Assembly (NCBI GenBank): GCA_030054095.1
Contig: JASGCO010000003.1
Span: 226,891 to 290,890, forward strand
Length of the DNA stretch: 64,000 bases
Direction: 5' to 3'
Source: Sediminibacterium sp.
GTDB taxonomy: Bacteria > Bacteroidota > Bacteroidia > B-17B0 > Aurantibacillaceae
Below the pieces are notes generated by a model. The model did not search any database and was not told the DNA's origin. It worked only from the letters and a program-made list of their open reading frames with translations. This document shows, piece after piece, positions 35,606 through 45,424 of this stretch. Within the stretch, counting starts at the first letter, position 1; every line of letters begins with the position of its first letter. Made by a program: the position numbers and the translations under genes.

Positions 35606-36012
35606 ATAATAGATATAATTTAATTTTTTTAGTGTATGGGTATTGCCCCTGTTGCCAGCATTTAGCCCGTTTAATTCAGGCAACTTAACTACTTTAGGAT
35701 AAATACTCTTTTTTTGCGGCGCAAACCTACTTCTTTTTTAGCGTTTAACTATATTCTGGTGCAAAGGCGTTTTACTTTTTCTTTCAACAGGTTATCCATA
35801 CCGCTTTTCACTCCTTAAAACCATTTATCCTCAAAAACTACTCATTTAACACGTAGAAAGAAAAAATATATGTATAAACACATAATTTCATCGATAATTA
35901 GTTGCAATTCATCTATTTGCTGCAACCATTTAGGTTAATTACCGTAGATAGGTCTGTTAATCTTAAAAGTTAAGAACACAAGAATAGAATATTTTTTATC
36001 AAAAAAAATTAA
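35606..36012. other. Divergent regulatory region between the aminotransferase and the LacI-family gene
   Basis: About 400 bp without a gene. The minus strand carries TAGGTTTG (35722-35729), a -7-like box for the aminotransferase. The region next to 36013 is A/T-rich, as is usual before Bacteroidota start codons. I could not pick out an operator for the LacI-type regulator by eye. Confidence 0.5.
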
Positions 36013-37026
36013 ATGAAGCGATTACAGTTAGAAGATTTGGCCAAGCAGTTGGGGTACTCCAAAACGCTTATTTCAATGGTATTGAATGGTAAAGGTGACC
36101 AATACGGTATCAGTAAAAAAACACAAACTTTGGTGCTGGAGGAGGTTGCCAAGTTAGATTATACGCCCAATAAGTTTGCGAAAGCGCTCAGAACGGGAAA
36201 AAGTTATTTTATTGGTATGATTGTGGCAGACATATCTAATCCGTTCTATTCTGCCATTGCTAAAAACATTGAATCTACGTTGTTTGAAAGAGGGTATAAC
36301 CTGATGGTTTGCAGCACGGAAGAAAACGATGAAAAGGAAAAGCGCTTGATTGATATGATGATTAATCAACAAGGGGTTGATGGCATCATTGTTGCTTCAA
36401 CTGCCCGTGACGGCCTCTTTTTGGAAAGCCCGCGCTTTAACCGGACACCTTTTGTACTGATTGACCGTATTCTGCCTTCCTATAAAGGCCATTATGTGGT
36501 GAGTGACAACTATGGAGGAAGTTGTGACATTGTTTCTAAACTGGTAGAACAAGGTTGTAAAAAGATAGCGTGTCTATCTATTACACCACGCCACTTATCT
36601 ACAATTGAAGAGCGGATCAGAGGGTATAAAGATTCGCTGGATCGCAAAAAAATACCATTTCTTAAAGAGTTAATGGTTGATATTCACTTCAATAGTATTG
36701 AAGAGGAAACCAAAAACGCATTACGGAACCTGCTCAAAACGCACAGTGATCTTGATGCAATTTACACCATTAACAATCCTATCGCTACCGCAGTATTAAA
36801 AGCCTTCAGAGAAGACGAATTTAAAAAAGCGGCATCAAAAATTAAACTGGCCTGTTTTGATGATATAGATCTATTCAATCTTATTGATATTCCGGTACTT
36901 TCCGTTTCCCAGCCGGTTCACGACCTGGGTAAACGCGCAGCAGAACTATTAATGGACGTAATTGACCAAAAAGTAACTGAACAAGCGGTTATTACATTGC
37001 CTACGTACATGATTTCACGAAAGTAG
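36013..37026 (+). CDS. LacI family transcriptional regulator
   Basis: 337 residues. The N-terminal helix-turn-helix spans about 4-50 (QLEDLAKQLGYSKTLISMVLNGKGDQYGISKKTQ), followed by the hinge LDYTPNKFAKALRTGKS. The periplasmic-binding-protein-like effector domain includes GMIVADISNPFYSAIAKNIE and PFVLIDRILP. The recognition helix departs from the usual VSxxTVSRVLN form (YSKTLISMVLN). The effector is probably a sugar, but no transport or sugar-use genes are adjacent, so target and ligand are unknown. Confidence 0.93.
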   Translation: MKRLQLEDLAKQLGYSKTLISMVLNGKGDQYGISKKTQTLVLEEVAKLDYTPNKFAKALRTGKSYFIGMIVADISNPFYSAIAKNIESTLFERGYNLMVCSTEENDEKEKRLIDMMINQQGVDGIIVASTARDGLFLESPRFNRTPFVLIDRILPSYKGHYVVSDNYGGSCDIVSKLVEQGCKKIACLSITPRHLSTIEERIRGYKDSLDRKKIPFLKELMVDIHFNSIEEETKNALRNLLKTHSDLDAIYTINNPIATAVLKAFREDEFKKAASKIKLACFDDIDLFNLIDIPVLSVSQPVHDLGKRAAELLMDVIDQKVTEQAVITLPTYMISRK

Positions 37027-37072
37027 AATATAAACTATAAGTTGTTTGTTTTATGCTGGCATCCAGCCGCAT

Positions 37073-37708
37073 TCAACCGCTAATAGCTTCCACTTCCGTT
37101 AAGGGATTAAACAGGTAGATATTACCTGTTGAAAGTTCTTTGCAACGAAAGCGCTTCCGCACCCGCTCTCCTTTTTCAAAAATGCGGTTATCGTTATAAA
37201 TAAAATGTGTTTTGTAAGGCAGGTATTCCAGAAACACGATTTCATGCGCATTGTCGTCGTACAGTTTTAAAGTACGTAACAAGCTGGCATCTGTGCAACT
37301 GGCCGCTGCCGGGTTTTGAAGATACTTTCTTAGCGCATAAAGTACATCCGGCGGAAACACTTCCGTATCAAGCATTGGCTGCATTAACCTCCTGAAATTT
37401 TCCTTCCATTCAGCACCATGCGGTGCTACGGTATTGCGGAACTCGTTAAATGTTACCAGATGTGCTACCTCATGTACCAGTGTAATAAGAAAAGCGTACC
37501 TGTTCAGGTTAAAATTTATGGTGATCGTATGATTTAGTCCATTATGTGGCGGTGTATAATCCCCCAGCTTACTGCTTCGTTCCTTCTTAATTTTTAATTT
37601 AAAATCAAAATCCACTATCCAATGTGCAATGCGCTCTACACAGGATTCCGGAATATACTTCGCCAGAATTACAGCATTGCGTTTATATTGTTCGTCTCTT
37701 AAATCCAC
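37073..37708 (-). CDS. SprT-like zinc metalloprotease domain protein
   Basis: A 211-residue protein with LVHEVAHLVTF (H79, E80, H83), the HExxH zinc site of SprT-like/Spartan-type proteins, and a third ligand probably in the HGAEWKENFRRLM segment. The C-terminal part (KTHFIYNDNRIFEKGERVRKRFRCKELSTGNIYLF) is a small beta domain without the zinc-ribbon cysteines of longer SprT proteins. No signal peptide. Function unknown; Spartan relatives cleave DNA-protein crosslinks. Confidence 0.85.
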   Translation of the reverse strand: MDLRDEQYKRNAVILAKYIPESCVERIAHWIVDFDFKLKIKKERSSKLGDYTPPHNGLNHTITINFNLNRYAFLITLVHEVAHLVTFNEFRNTVAPHGAEWKENFRRLMQPMLDTEVFPPDVLYALRKYLQNPAAASCTDASLLRTLKLYDDNAHEIVFLEYLPYKTHFIYNDNRIFEKGERVRKRFRCKELSTGNIYLFNPLTEVEAISG

Positions 37709-37832
37709 AAAAAAAACCGACAGTAAAAGTGAATATTACTTATATCGCATATAACCTAAAAAGTACCTTTGACTCTTTTGATAACTACAGATGTGCATTA
37801 TTATTTATACAATCAAAACAGTTCCTCCTAAG

Positions 37833-38603
37833 TTAGTAACGCGCTCTTCCCACATTCATATTGTTAAAGGACTGTTGCGCTTCTCGTTTACGGCATTCTT
37901 TAACGTATTCCGGATAAGTTAACACTTTCGTACAATCCTTTTTCATATCCACTGTAAGCATGTCCTCCGTTATTTGTATTCTTTCCAACTTAAGTATGTT
38001 AAAATTTGTCTTTATTTCCATTAATCCTGCCTTTTGAACAGTTTCTCCCTGAAGCACAAGACCTAATTCACTGGCAATTTCCGAAATCTCATTATAACGA
38101 CTAGCATCAGGATCAGCATAAAAACTAGAATTACTTAAACGGATTTTATCGGTGTACCACATTTCATAGCTGACCTTCATTTTGTACAGACCTGCATCAA
38201 TACTATACTTCAAAATCGCTTTCTTACACTTAAACCCAAGTACTTCCTTTTCTGCATCCAGTTTCTCCAGTTTTATATCCTTTATTTTGATATCAGCTGA
38301 TGTAATACCTTTTGATTTTTTAATATTTTCCCATGTATCGCCGACACATTCTTTTGATGCCTCATTCTTTAAACTCATGCCCATCGTATCCGATCGCATA
38401 ACTACCTTTTTTGCGGCATCTCCTCTTCGCATTTCACTCAATTGCGTTTTATCATCCCTTATTAAAACCTTTCCTGTCAGTGGCTTTGATTTTGTGTAGA
38501 TGATATCGTCAGTCATCTCATATTCAATCGAATACCCGTTCTGCGCATAACTCTGTTTTTTGAAAGTAAGGAGTAATACAAAAACAAAATACAGTTTTCT
38601 CAT
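37833..38603 (-). CDS. GLPGLI-like / DUF4412-like exported protein
   Basis: A 256-residue protein with a signal peptide ending near SYAQNG. EVLGFKCKKAILKY followed by YEMWYTDKI is the core of this beta-barrel-like Bacteroidota family, in which a conserved 'G-F-x-C-x-x-A' strand is seen. Members are periplasmic or outer-membrane-associated and have no assigned function. The gene stands alone. Confidence 0.75.
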   Translation of the reverse strand: MRKLYFVFVLLLTFKKQSYAQNGYSIEYEMTDDIIYTKSKPLTGKVLIRDDKTQLSEMRRGDAAKKVVMRSDTMGMSLKNEASKECVGDTWENIKKSKGITSADIKIKDIKLEKLDAEKEVLGFKCKKAILKYSIDAGLYKMKVSYEMWYTDKIRLSNSSFYADPDASRYNEISEIASELGLVLQGETVQKAGLMEIKTNFNILKLERIQITEDMLTVDMKKDCTKVLTYPEYVKECRKREAQQSFNNMNVGRARY

Positions 38604-38738
38604 GCGGTAAAACTAAGAAATTTTGCCACCATTTTAAAACACCAAACAGTTACCTGGTCTGTTATTCTCTGACGGTAATTCCTGATCTTGTAACAGCATA
38701 CCTAACAAAAAGGCAAATGGGTACGCTAAATGAATCCT

Positions 38739-40208
38739 TTATAACTTATCCTTCAGATAATAAAAAAACTGTAACGTTACATTACTATCGTTCGCGCAAT
38801 AATCAATCAATTGTTGTTTAGTTTCTTCCTGCGAAAAAAGATCGCCTTCTTTGCTTAACGTACCGTAAGCGTGCATTGCCTGAAGCCCATCCTGTATTTT
38901 CAGTCTGGCGAATTCAAGAGGCGGAAATAAAGCCTGAGCTATGGTTTTTAATCCGGTTCCCGACAGAAACGAAGGGTTATAATAATTCATATCCTGCTGA
39001 ACCAGATTGAGATCGGTTAATTTTGTCTGTAGCAAGGTTAATTCAGTCGTATAAGGTGTTTTACTTTTGAGTTCTTCAATCACCTTATTCTCCAGACTGG
39101 CATCAAACACCAATACATACTCATACGCTTTCGTAAAATGGATGAGTGCCTCCGCAAATGCTGTCAGGTCTTCTTCCACGTAAGGCTTAAAATAATGGTG
39201 GGTGTGGTTTCCGCTTACACACGTCAATAAAAATGGCGTAGCTTCAAAAGGGCGTTTACCCTGATATACCGGAATTGCCGGAGCATACACTTCTATATCA
39301 AGTGCGCAGACCGAATGGTTTACATGCCCAAGCAATTTTCGGAGTGCTGCCTGATTAATAATTTCCTTTCCGCTTAATATGGCATTTTTCTGACGAATCA
39401 GGTTTTTATCCCCTATTACGTCATCCGGAAGATCCTCCAGAAGGTGTATGCCATTCGAAAACCAATCCATTAAACGCTCCTTTCCCGCCCTGCTAAGTAT
39501 AAAAATACCCGGCTTATCGTTTCGTAAAATGCCGTGCCAGCAATATCCGTAAAAATCACAGGTATATGGACTCAGACAGTGCGCCCCTAATGCCTTTTCG
39601 GGGACTTCGGTCCGTTTGAGGCTTTTTAACGCATGATCTAACTGTGTTTCAAAATACGACAGATTCCCAATTGCTGTTTTCGTAACATCCCTTTTTTTAA
39701 ATAATTGTTTAACATCCAGTTTACCATTCAGCACATAGCTATCGTTTAAACATACCAGAAAAAACCGGAGCGATTCTTTCAAAACATTACTGAGCACGTA
39801 ATATTGCAGACAGGCATCCTTAATATAAACCGGGCTTATTTTTAAGGAACTTTTTACTTCGTAGGCTTCGTACCCCTGCTCTGTATGTACCAGAATATCT
39901 ACCATAACAAGCGTTTGATTGTACACAAAGGTGGCCTCGTAAATAACCGGATACCGTTCCTCAATCAACTGCCTCGTTAAGGCCTCGGCAGCTTTAAGAT
40001 TGCTCGTCTCTTCACTTACATCCACGCCTCCGGGAAATAGAAACTGTGCCAGTTTACCCACTTCATGTCCTCTCGAAAACGTCAGTTGCTTTTCCATACT
40101 GAGTTTGTCACGCAACTCGGGACGGTATTTATTTAAAAAGAATGCCTTTTCACACTGCTCGAACTTCAAAAAGGACGACTTACTTATCGTATATAATGAC
40201 TCATTCAT
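38739..40208 (-). CDS. DUF2779 protein: Cas4/AddB-like Fe-S nuclease plus exonuclease-like domain
   Basis: 489 residues. The N-terminal half looks like a PD-(D/E)xK nuclease (D104 in MVDILVH, E117 and K119 in YEVKSS). Four Cys residues are placed as in Cas4/AddB clusters: C20 and the C-x5-C-x5-C group in HCLSPYTCDFYGYCW near 211-224. The C-terminal half is DUF2779 (CALDIEVYAPAIPVYQGKRPF), an RNase-H-like fold. No cas genes or repeats are nearby, so it is a stand-alone DNA repair or defence candidate. Confidence 0.85.
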   Translation of the reverse strand: MNESLYTISKSSFLKFEQCEKAFFLNKYRPELRDKLSMEKQLTFSRGHEVGKLAQFLFPGGVDVSEETSNLKAAEALTRQLIEERYPVIYEATFVYNQTLVMVDILVHTEQGYEAYEVKSSLKISPVYIKDACLQYYVLSNVLKESLRFFLVCLNDSYVLNGKLDVKQLFKKRDVTKTAIGNLSYFETQLDHALKSLKRTEVPEKALGAHCLSPYTCDFYGYCWHGILRNDKPGIFILSRAGKERLMDWFSNGIHLLEDLPDDVIGDKNLIRQKNAILSGKEIINQAALRKLLGHVNHSVCALDIEVYAPAIPVYQGKRPFEATPFLLTCVSGNHTHHYFKPYVEEDLTAFAEALIHFTKAYEYVLVFDASLENKVIEELKSKTPYTTELTLLQTKLTDLNLVQQDMNYYNPSFLSGTGLKTIAQALFPPLEFARLKIQDGLQAMHAYGTLSKEGDLFSQEETKQQLIDYCANDSNVTLQFFYYLKDKL

Positions 40209-40265
40209 CGAAAACTTAACTATTAATAATAAAAAATACTATTTTAGTATATAACATTTTTCTAA

Positions 40266-40661
40266 ATGAAAACAAAAATAGGATTATTTTTTTGCGGTAT
40301 TATTGGTTTTCTATTTGTTAATTACGGAAAAGCATCTACTAACCACACATCTCCTTTTCTATCGGATTCGATCGAATTTGTTGTAGCTTGTCAAAACATC
40401 GATCAGCAAGAGATGGAAACTGTTAAATTGACGCTGAACACCGATAGCCGTTTAAAGTGCTTGTTATATTGCAATAATCATAACGTTTTTCTTATCCGCA
40501 CCAATCTTACAGAATATGAACTGTCAGGTGTTTTACAAGCCATAAACAAGCAAATTGGCAAGGACATAACAAGCATTAAACAAAAGGGATTTGGTGATAT
40601 TATTAATTTCTGTGAAACAGATGAAGGAGCAAGACGCAGAACGATGAGAAAACCTCATTAA
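40266..40661 (+). CDS. Small exported protein of unknown function
   Basis: A 131-residue protein with a signal peptide (IGLFFCGIIGFLFVNYGKAS). The mature part contains alternating hydrophobic and polar strands and two Cys pairs (VACQN, KCLLYCNN) and ends in a basic tail (ARRRTMRKPH). I recognise no family. It ends 21 bp before the type IX-secreted protein gene, so the two are probably co-transcribed and co-exported. Confidence 0.7.
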   Translation: MKTKIGLFFCGIIGFLFVNYGKASTNHTSPFLSDSIEFVVACQNIDQQEMETVKLTLNTDSRLKCLLYCNNHNVFLIRTNLTEYELSGVLQAINKQIGKDITSIKQKGFGDIINFCETDEGARRRTMRKPH

Positions 40662-40682
40662 AACAAACAAAAAAATAAAAGC

Positions 40683-43658
40683 ATGCGCAATAAAAAAAAT
40701 ACATTCCGGACAGGACATTTATTGTTTGTTCTCTTTTTTATGTTGGTCAAATCCTATGCTCAAACAATAGGATATAATTTTACAGCTTTAGGCGGCACCT
40801 ATATCGCCAATGCCGCACCTACCACAACACTTATTGCAGCCGGTGTCGATGACCAGCTATCTGCCGCTACCAATATTGGCTTTACATTTCAATACGGCTG
40901 TAACAACTTTACCCAATTTAAAGTTTCTTCTAATGGCTGGCTAACGTTTAACACAGCTATTACCAACTCTAATAATGGCAACAACCTCAATACATCAACC
41001 GACCGTCCGATTATTGCCCCTTTGTGGGACGATTTAGCAACGGGCGCTACACCCGGACACGTTAATTATAAACTTACCGGAGTGGCTCCCAACAGGGTAC
41101 TAACCATTGAATGGAGTCAGATGGAATGGCGTTACACTGCCACAACCTGGGGAATTTCGTTTCAGTGTAAACTTTATGAAACTACCAATCGCATAGAATT
41201 TATTTACCTGAGGAATGGCAACGCTACAGCTAATCTCGATAGTCCCAGTGCATCCATTGGATTGGCCGGGTTCAATTCAGGCGATTACTATTCCCTCGAT
41301 GGTACCGGTGCCGCTCCCAATGCCTCTAAAACTGTAGAGACTACTACACTTAATACTAAACCCCTTAACAATCAGGTTTACCGTTGGGACCCTATAACCT
41401 GCAGTGGTGCCCCTACTGCCGGAACAGCAGCCTCCTCGCCTTCTATCAGCTGCACAACTTTTAACTCCACACTTACCCTTTCAGGAGCTACTTCGGCTTG
41501 TGGCATTACGTATCAATGGCAAAGAGCAACAAATATACTTGGCCCTTACACAAATATTGCGGGAGCCACGCAAGTAACAGCCGCTGTAACCAATAGCGTT
41601 ACGTTTTTTTACCGTTGTATCGTTGCCTGCGGTGTTTCAACCGCTACCAGCGCTGTGGCAACAGCATCTGTAAGTGGCGCGGGGGCATGCGGATATTGTG
41701 CTGTAAGAAATGTAACATTACCCCATAGTTCTGCCGGGCAAACTACCTGCGGACAAGGGAACGATATTACCAGTTCGAATGTTACAAATGTGTGTGGAAG
41801 TACTAATTATTATGGCGGTGAAGATGTGGTTTACTCCTTTACACCTTCTATTTCTGGTAACATAACGGTTACAGTAACCTCTACAGGTTCCTATATGGGC
41901 TTAATGCTTTATCAGAATTGCCCCAACGCCGGAGGAACCTGTATCGGAAACGCGCAGAGTTCAGCAGGAAATCAGTCATTATGCGTAACGGTAACTGCGG
42001 GGCAACCGTATTTTCTTATCCTTGACTCGTGGCCTTCTCCTACCTGCAATCCTTTCGATATAGGCATTAGTGCGCCCGGCGGGTGCAGTGGTTCTATCAG
42101 TAGTGCAACTGCGGCTGCCACCCCCACCTCGGCTTGTGGCAGCATAACTACAAATTTGTCTCTTACCGGGGTAACGGCCTGCGGAGCACTTTTCCAGTGG
42201 CAGTCGTCGAGCGCTCCAGGCGGACCATTTTTACCTATTGCCAGTGCCACCACTTCGGCATACAGCACTACCACCAATTCTACCACTTATTATCGTTGCC
42301 TTCTTTCTTGTGGTGCATCAACCGCTGTGAGTACAGTTGTAAATGTCAGCGTTGCGCCTGGTCCATCCATAACCTGCAGCCTCGGAAGCTATGCCGCTGC
42401 CGCCACAACGTTTAGTTTCGAAACCTTTGGAGGTACTGCTTTACCTACAACTGACGATGTATTGTTCAGTGCCGTTAGTTTATTCGGCTTTCCGTTCTGT
42501 TACGCCGGTCAGCAATTTAATGGGGCTTATGTGGCTTCCAATTCTTCCTTAGTATTCGATGGCATTCCGTGCTTTCCTAATGTTAATCAGGCTCCGTTTG
42601 CTGTAATGGCGGCACCGGGAGCAGCAACAGGTTATCAGATTAATGGTCCCGCGCCAACAGCTACCGACTACACTCCCCGTAATGCCATTTTAGGACCCTG
42701 GCACGACATAGACCCCTCATCATCGGCAGCAACACCTACTATCCACGCTACTACATTAGGGACGGCCCCTAACCGCCGCTTTATAGTATCATGGGAAAAC
42801 GTTCCTATGTACTCTACAGCCTGCGAAACTGTGACGGCTAGCAATTTTTCGGGGCAAATTAAACTGTTCGAAACAACCCATGCCATTGAAATACATATCC
42901 GTAACAAACGCGTTTGCTCAAGCTTTAATAACGGGCAAGCCATTTTAGGACTCCATAACTATAACGGGACTATTTACGTTCCGCCGGTAAATGCTACCGC
43001 GCATAACGCCACCTCCGTAGCGCCATATAATAATTGGACCATGACCAACCAGGCCTATCGGTTTACCACCAGTTGTACCGCCACCAGTTTGTGTGCTGTG
43101 CCTTTGCCTATTGGCTTTAAACAGTTTTACGGCCAACAGATTGATGATGTAAACAAATTGTGGTGGCAAACAACCGAAGAATTACAGGTTAAAGAATATT
43201 ATGTAGAGCGCAGCGTGGACGGGGAACACTTCAGCAGGATTGGTCTGGTTAATCCTCAACAAAGAAACGGATTCCTTCACGAATTCAACGACGTAACCTA
43301 CGAGCGTGGACGCATCAATTATTATCGCATTATTGCCTTAGAAAACAATAATCAGCAAACCGCCACTTCTATTTATCCGATTTATAACACCAGTGGCGAT
43401 TTACTTGTAACTGCCGTTTATCCGAATCCTGCATCCGGTCAGTTAACAGTTGGCTTTAATGGTTACAGCAGCGGCGATGCCTTGTTTATGATCTATGACC
43501 AATATGGTAAGATGTTGTTAACCGATCAAAAACAAATTGTAGGAGGTATTGGATTGGCTGAATTGAACATTACCAGCTTAAAACCGGGTGTGTATTTACT
43601 CGAAATACGCTCTAAGGATGGTAAAGTGATCAATCGTCAGAAGTTCTCTAAATTCTGA
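40683..43658 (+). CDS. Large type IX-secreted protein with Ig-like repeats
   Basis: 991 residues. The signal peptide is GHLLFVLFFMLVKSYAQT. Two lectin/nidogen-like segments resemble each other (QYGCNNFTQFKVSSNGWLTFN at about 70-90 and QQFNGAYVASNSSLVFDG near 620). Two Cys-containing Ig-like repeats lie between (TFNSTLTLSGATSACGITYQWQ near 260-285; ITTNLSLTGVTACGALFQWQ near 490). A C-terminal sorting domain shows VTAVYPNPASGQLTVGF, ELNITSLKPGVYLLEI and the basic end NRQKFSKF. Probably a surface or extracellular adhesin-like protein. Confidence 0.88.
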   Translation: MRNKKNTFRTGHLLFVLFFMLVKSYAQTIGYNFTALGGTYIANAAPTTTLIAAGVDDQLSAATNIGFTFQYGCNNFTQFKVSSNGWLTFNTAITNSNNGNNLNTSTDRPIIAPLWDDLATGATPGHVNYKLTGVAPNRVLTIEWSQMEWRYTATTWGISFQCKLYETTNRIEFIYLRNGNATANLDSPSASIGLAGFNSGDYYSLDGTGAAPNASKTVETTTLNTKPLNNQVYRWDPITCSGAPTAGTAASSPSISCTTFNSTLTLSGATSACGITYQWQRATNILGPYTNIAGATQVTAAVTNSVTFFYRCIVACGVSTATSAVATASVSGAGACGYCAVRNVTLPHSSAGQTTCGQGNDITSSNVTNVCGSTNYYGGEDVVYSFTPSISGNITVTVTSTGSYMGLMLYQNCPNAGGTCIGNAQSSAGNQSLCVTVTAGQPYFLILDSWPSPTCNPFDIGISAPGGCSGSISSATAAATPTSACGSITTNLSLTGVTACGALFQWQSSSAPGGPFLPIASATTSAYSTTTNSTTYYRCLLSCGASTAVSTVVNVSVAPGPSITCSLGSYAAAATTFSFETFGGTALPTTDDVLFSAVSLFGFPFCYAGQQFNGAYVASNSSLVFDGIPCFPNVNQAPFAVMAAPGAATGYQINGPAPTATDYTPRNAILGPWHDIDPSSSAATPTIHATTLGTAPNRRFIVSWENVPMYSTACETVTASNFSGQIKLFETTHAIEIHIRNKRVCSSFNNGQAILGLHNYNGTIYVPPVNATAHNATSVAPYNNWTMTNQAYRFTTSCTATSLCAVPLPIGFKQFYGQQIDDVNKLWWQTTEELQVKEYYVERSVDGEHFSRIGLVNPQQRNGFLHEFNDVTYERGRINYYRIIALENNNQQTATSIYPIYNTSGDLLVTAVYPNPASGQLTVGFNGYSSGDALFMIYDQYGKMLLTDQKQIVGGIGLAELNITSLKPGVYLLEIRSKDGKVINRQKFSKF

Positions 43659-44071
43659 GTATTCCTTTCTATCCATTCGTTCATGATTATAAACGCCCTG
43701 TGCATTTTAACATGAACGGTTACTCATTTACTTATAATACGAGTTACTCTATTTTCTAAAGTGTACAGTGCTAAAATAGAAATACCTCAATTCTATTATT
43801 CATCTTTATTCCGGATCACACATCAGCAGCTTTTAGCACATTACCAAAACCAATGAAGCATAGTTTCACCTTTATGGCGCAATCGACGGCTACTGCCAGT
43901 AACTTTATATGCAGGCCGATACGAGGATACGAAGCCTCAGATTTTGGAAGAGTTATCCGTCTGAGCATGATTCCAACTGCGGAAATGTGCAATTTCTCCA
44001 TTTCTAAAGAGAATAAGGAATCAGGAATCCCCCTTTGGATATAAGCCCCCGTACCTTTTTATGCTTGCCCT
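43659..44071. other. Convergent intergenic region
   Basis: About 410 bp between a plus- and a minus-strand stop codon. An 8-bp inverted repeat CGTTCATG/CATGAACG (43678-43685 and 43711-43718) lies just after the first stop but lacks a U tract. Short frames of about 60 codons on both strands (43853-44044 plus, 43816-44001 minus) have no recognisable start context or protein pattern. I see no gene. Confidence 0.5.
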
Positions 44072-45424
44072 TTAGTCCTGAATCCGTTCCAGATCGGCAG
44101 CTTTAAACTTTTGCAATCCCTTAATCTGATTCAACTGATCGGCAACCATTGATTCATCGCCTGCAATTACCAGCTTATAACTATCAGGTGTAAAGTATTT
44201 TTTAATTACACGTTGAACATCTTCCGGTTTTAACGTACCCAAATCTGTCAATAGGCTTTTCCGTTTTTCAAAATTAAATTTCACCGGATTAAACAACCCT
44301 GCTATCTCTGACGGTGCCTCCGTGCTAAGAATACGAACTTTAAGTGTATTCACCGCTTCGGCAAATTTTACCGGATCAATAGTAGTGCCATAAAAACCGG
44401 ACAGAGTTTTATCGAACAGGGTTAAGGTAGATAACAACTCCGTATTTCTTACACTACAGGTAATAGCTAACACATCTGCATAACGGGAATTATTCAAAAC
44501 AGCGCTTATTCCATAGGTTTTCCCGCCCTTTTCCCGTATCTCGGCAAATAATACATCATTAAATAAGCTATTGGCAATTCTAAACGCCATGGCCTCTTTA
44601 TCATCTGACGAAGGCCCTGTTTTATTCCATTGCAAAGCACACTGCGTTGCATTAGCACGGTGAATAAACCCATACTCCCGTTTTTTAATCTGTGGCTTAT
44701 CAAGTACCACACCATTTACTTCACCATAGGTTGATTGCCAGTTTGCAAAATACTTCTCCACTATCGTTTTTACAGCGGCCACATCCGTATTACCTGTAAT
44801 TACAAGTCTGGCATTTTTAGGGGTATAGTTGAACGCGTAATAGGCTCTTATTTTTTCTGGTGTCATTTCCTGAATCTGAGCCTTATAATACTGGCGGCCC
44901 AAAGGATTTTGTAATCCAAAAATAGCATAATCCGAAAACACACTTGCTAATTGCGAGATATCCATTTTTGCCGGCTGGTTATTGTCTATCAAATAACTTT
45001 TATAGCGGTCTATTACATCCTTATCAAACTTTGGCTGCAATATAGCAGCGCTCATTAAGTCAATAGCCGCATCGGCTCCCGACGATAAAAAATTACCTTC
45101 AATAGTGGTGTAGTCATTATCTGAAGCTGTTGATAATGTTGCACCCAAAGCAAAAGCTCTATCACTCTGTTCCGCTTTAGTATATTTAGTATTTCCTTCC
45201 AGTAATAATTCTGCCGTCAGGTTACTATATCCTTGTTGTCCGGGGGTTTCATTCTTCTTCCCGCTATTTATCATCAACTTTACGTTTATGGCCTCGATTT
45301 TACCATATTTTATAAAATATACTTTTAAACCATTTCGTAATACAAATGTTTCCAGATTCAACGACTCCTGCGCCGTCACAAAACTGCTTAACACAATACA
45401 TAAGCCAATTACCACTGTTTTCAT
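44072..45424 (-). CDS. M16 family peptidase-like protein, inactive-type partner
   Basis: A 450-residue exported protein (signal peptide about 1-19, SFVTAQ) with the M16 fold (FVLRNGLKVYFIKYGK..., YNYTPKNARLVITGNTDV). It lacks the HxxEH zinc motif at the expected place, which reads GYSNLTAELLLEGNT. It therefore corresponds to the non-catalytic subunit of two-chain M16B peptidases. Its start codon overlaps the stop codon of the catalytic partner upstream (TAATG), so the two are translationally coupled. Confidence 0.9.
   Translation of the reverse strand: MKTVVIGLCIVLSSFVTAQESLNLETFVLRNGLKVYFIKYGKIEAINVKLMINSGKKNETPGQQGYSNLTAELLLEGNTKYTKAEQSDRAFALGATLSTASDNDYTTIEGNFLSSGADAAIDLMSAAILQPKFDKDVIDRYKSYLIDNNQPAKMDISQLASVFSDYAIFGLQNPLGRQYYKAQIQEMTPEKIRAYYAFNYTPKNARLVITGNTDVAAVKTIVEKYFANWQSTYGEVNGVVLDKPQIKKREYGFIHRANATQCALQWNKTGPSSDDKEAMAFRIANSLFNDVLFAEIREKGGKTYGISAVLNNSRYADVLAITCSVRNTELLSTLTLFDKTLSGFYGTTIDPVKFAEAVNTLKVRILSTEAPSEIAGLFNPVKFNFEKRKSLLTDLGTLKPEDVQRVIKKYFTPDSYKLVIAGDESMVADQLNQIKGLQKFKAADLERIQD

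Noticed and set aside
38739..40208. CRISPR-associated Cas4
   Set aside because: Motifs are Cas4-like, but the DUF2779 half and the absence of any cas gene or repeat array point to the stand-alone family.
43816..44044. Two overlapping frames of about 60 codons in the convergent gap
   Set aside because: No start context, no recognisable protein pattern, and both strands are equally open.
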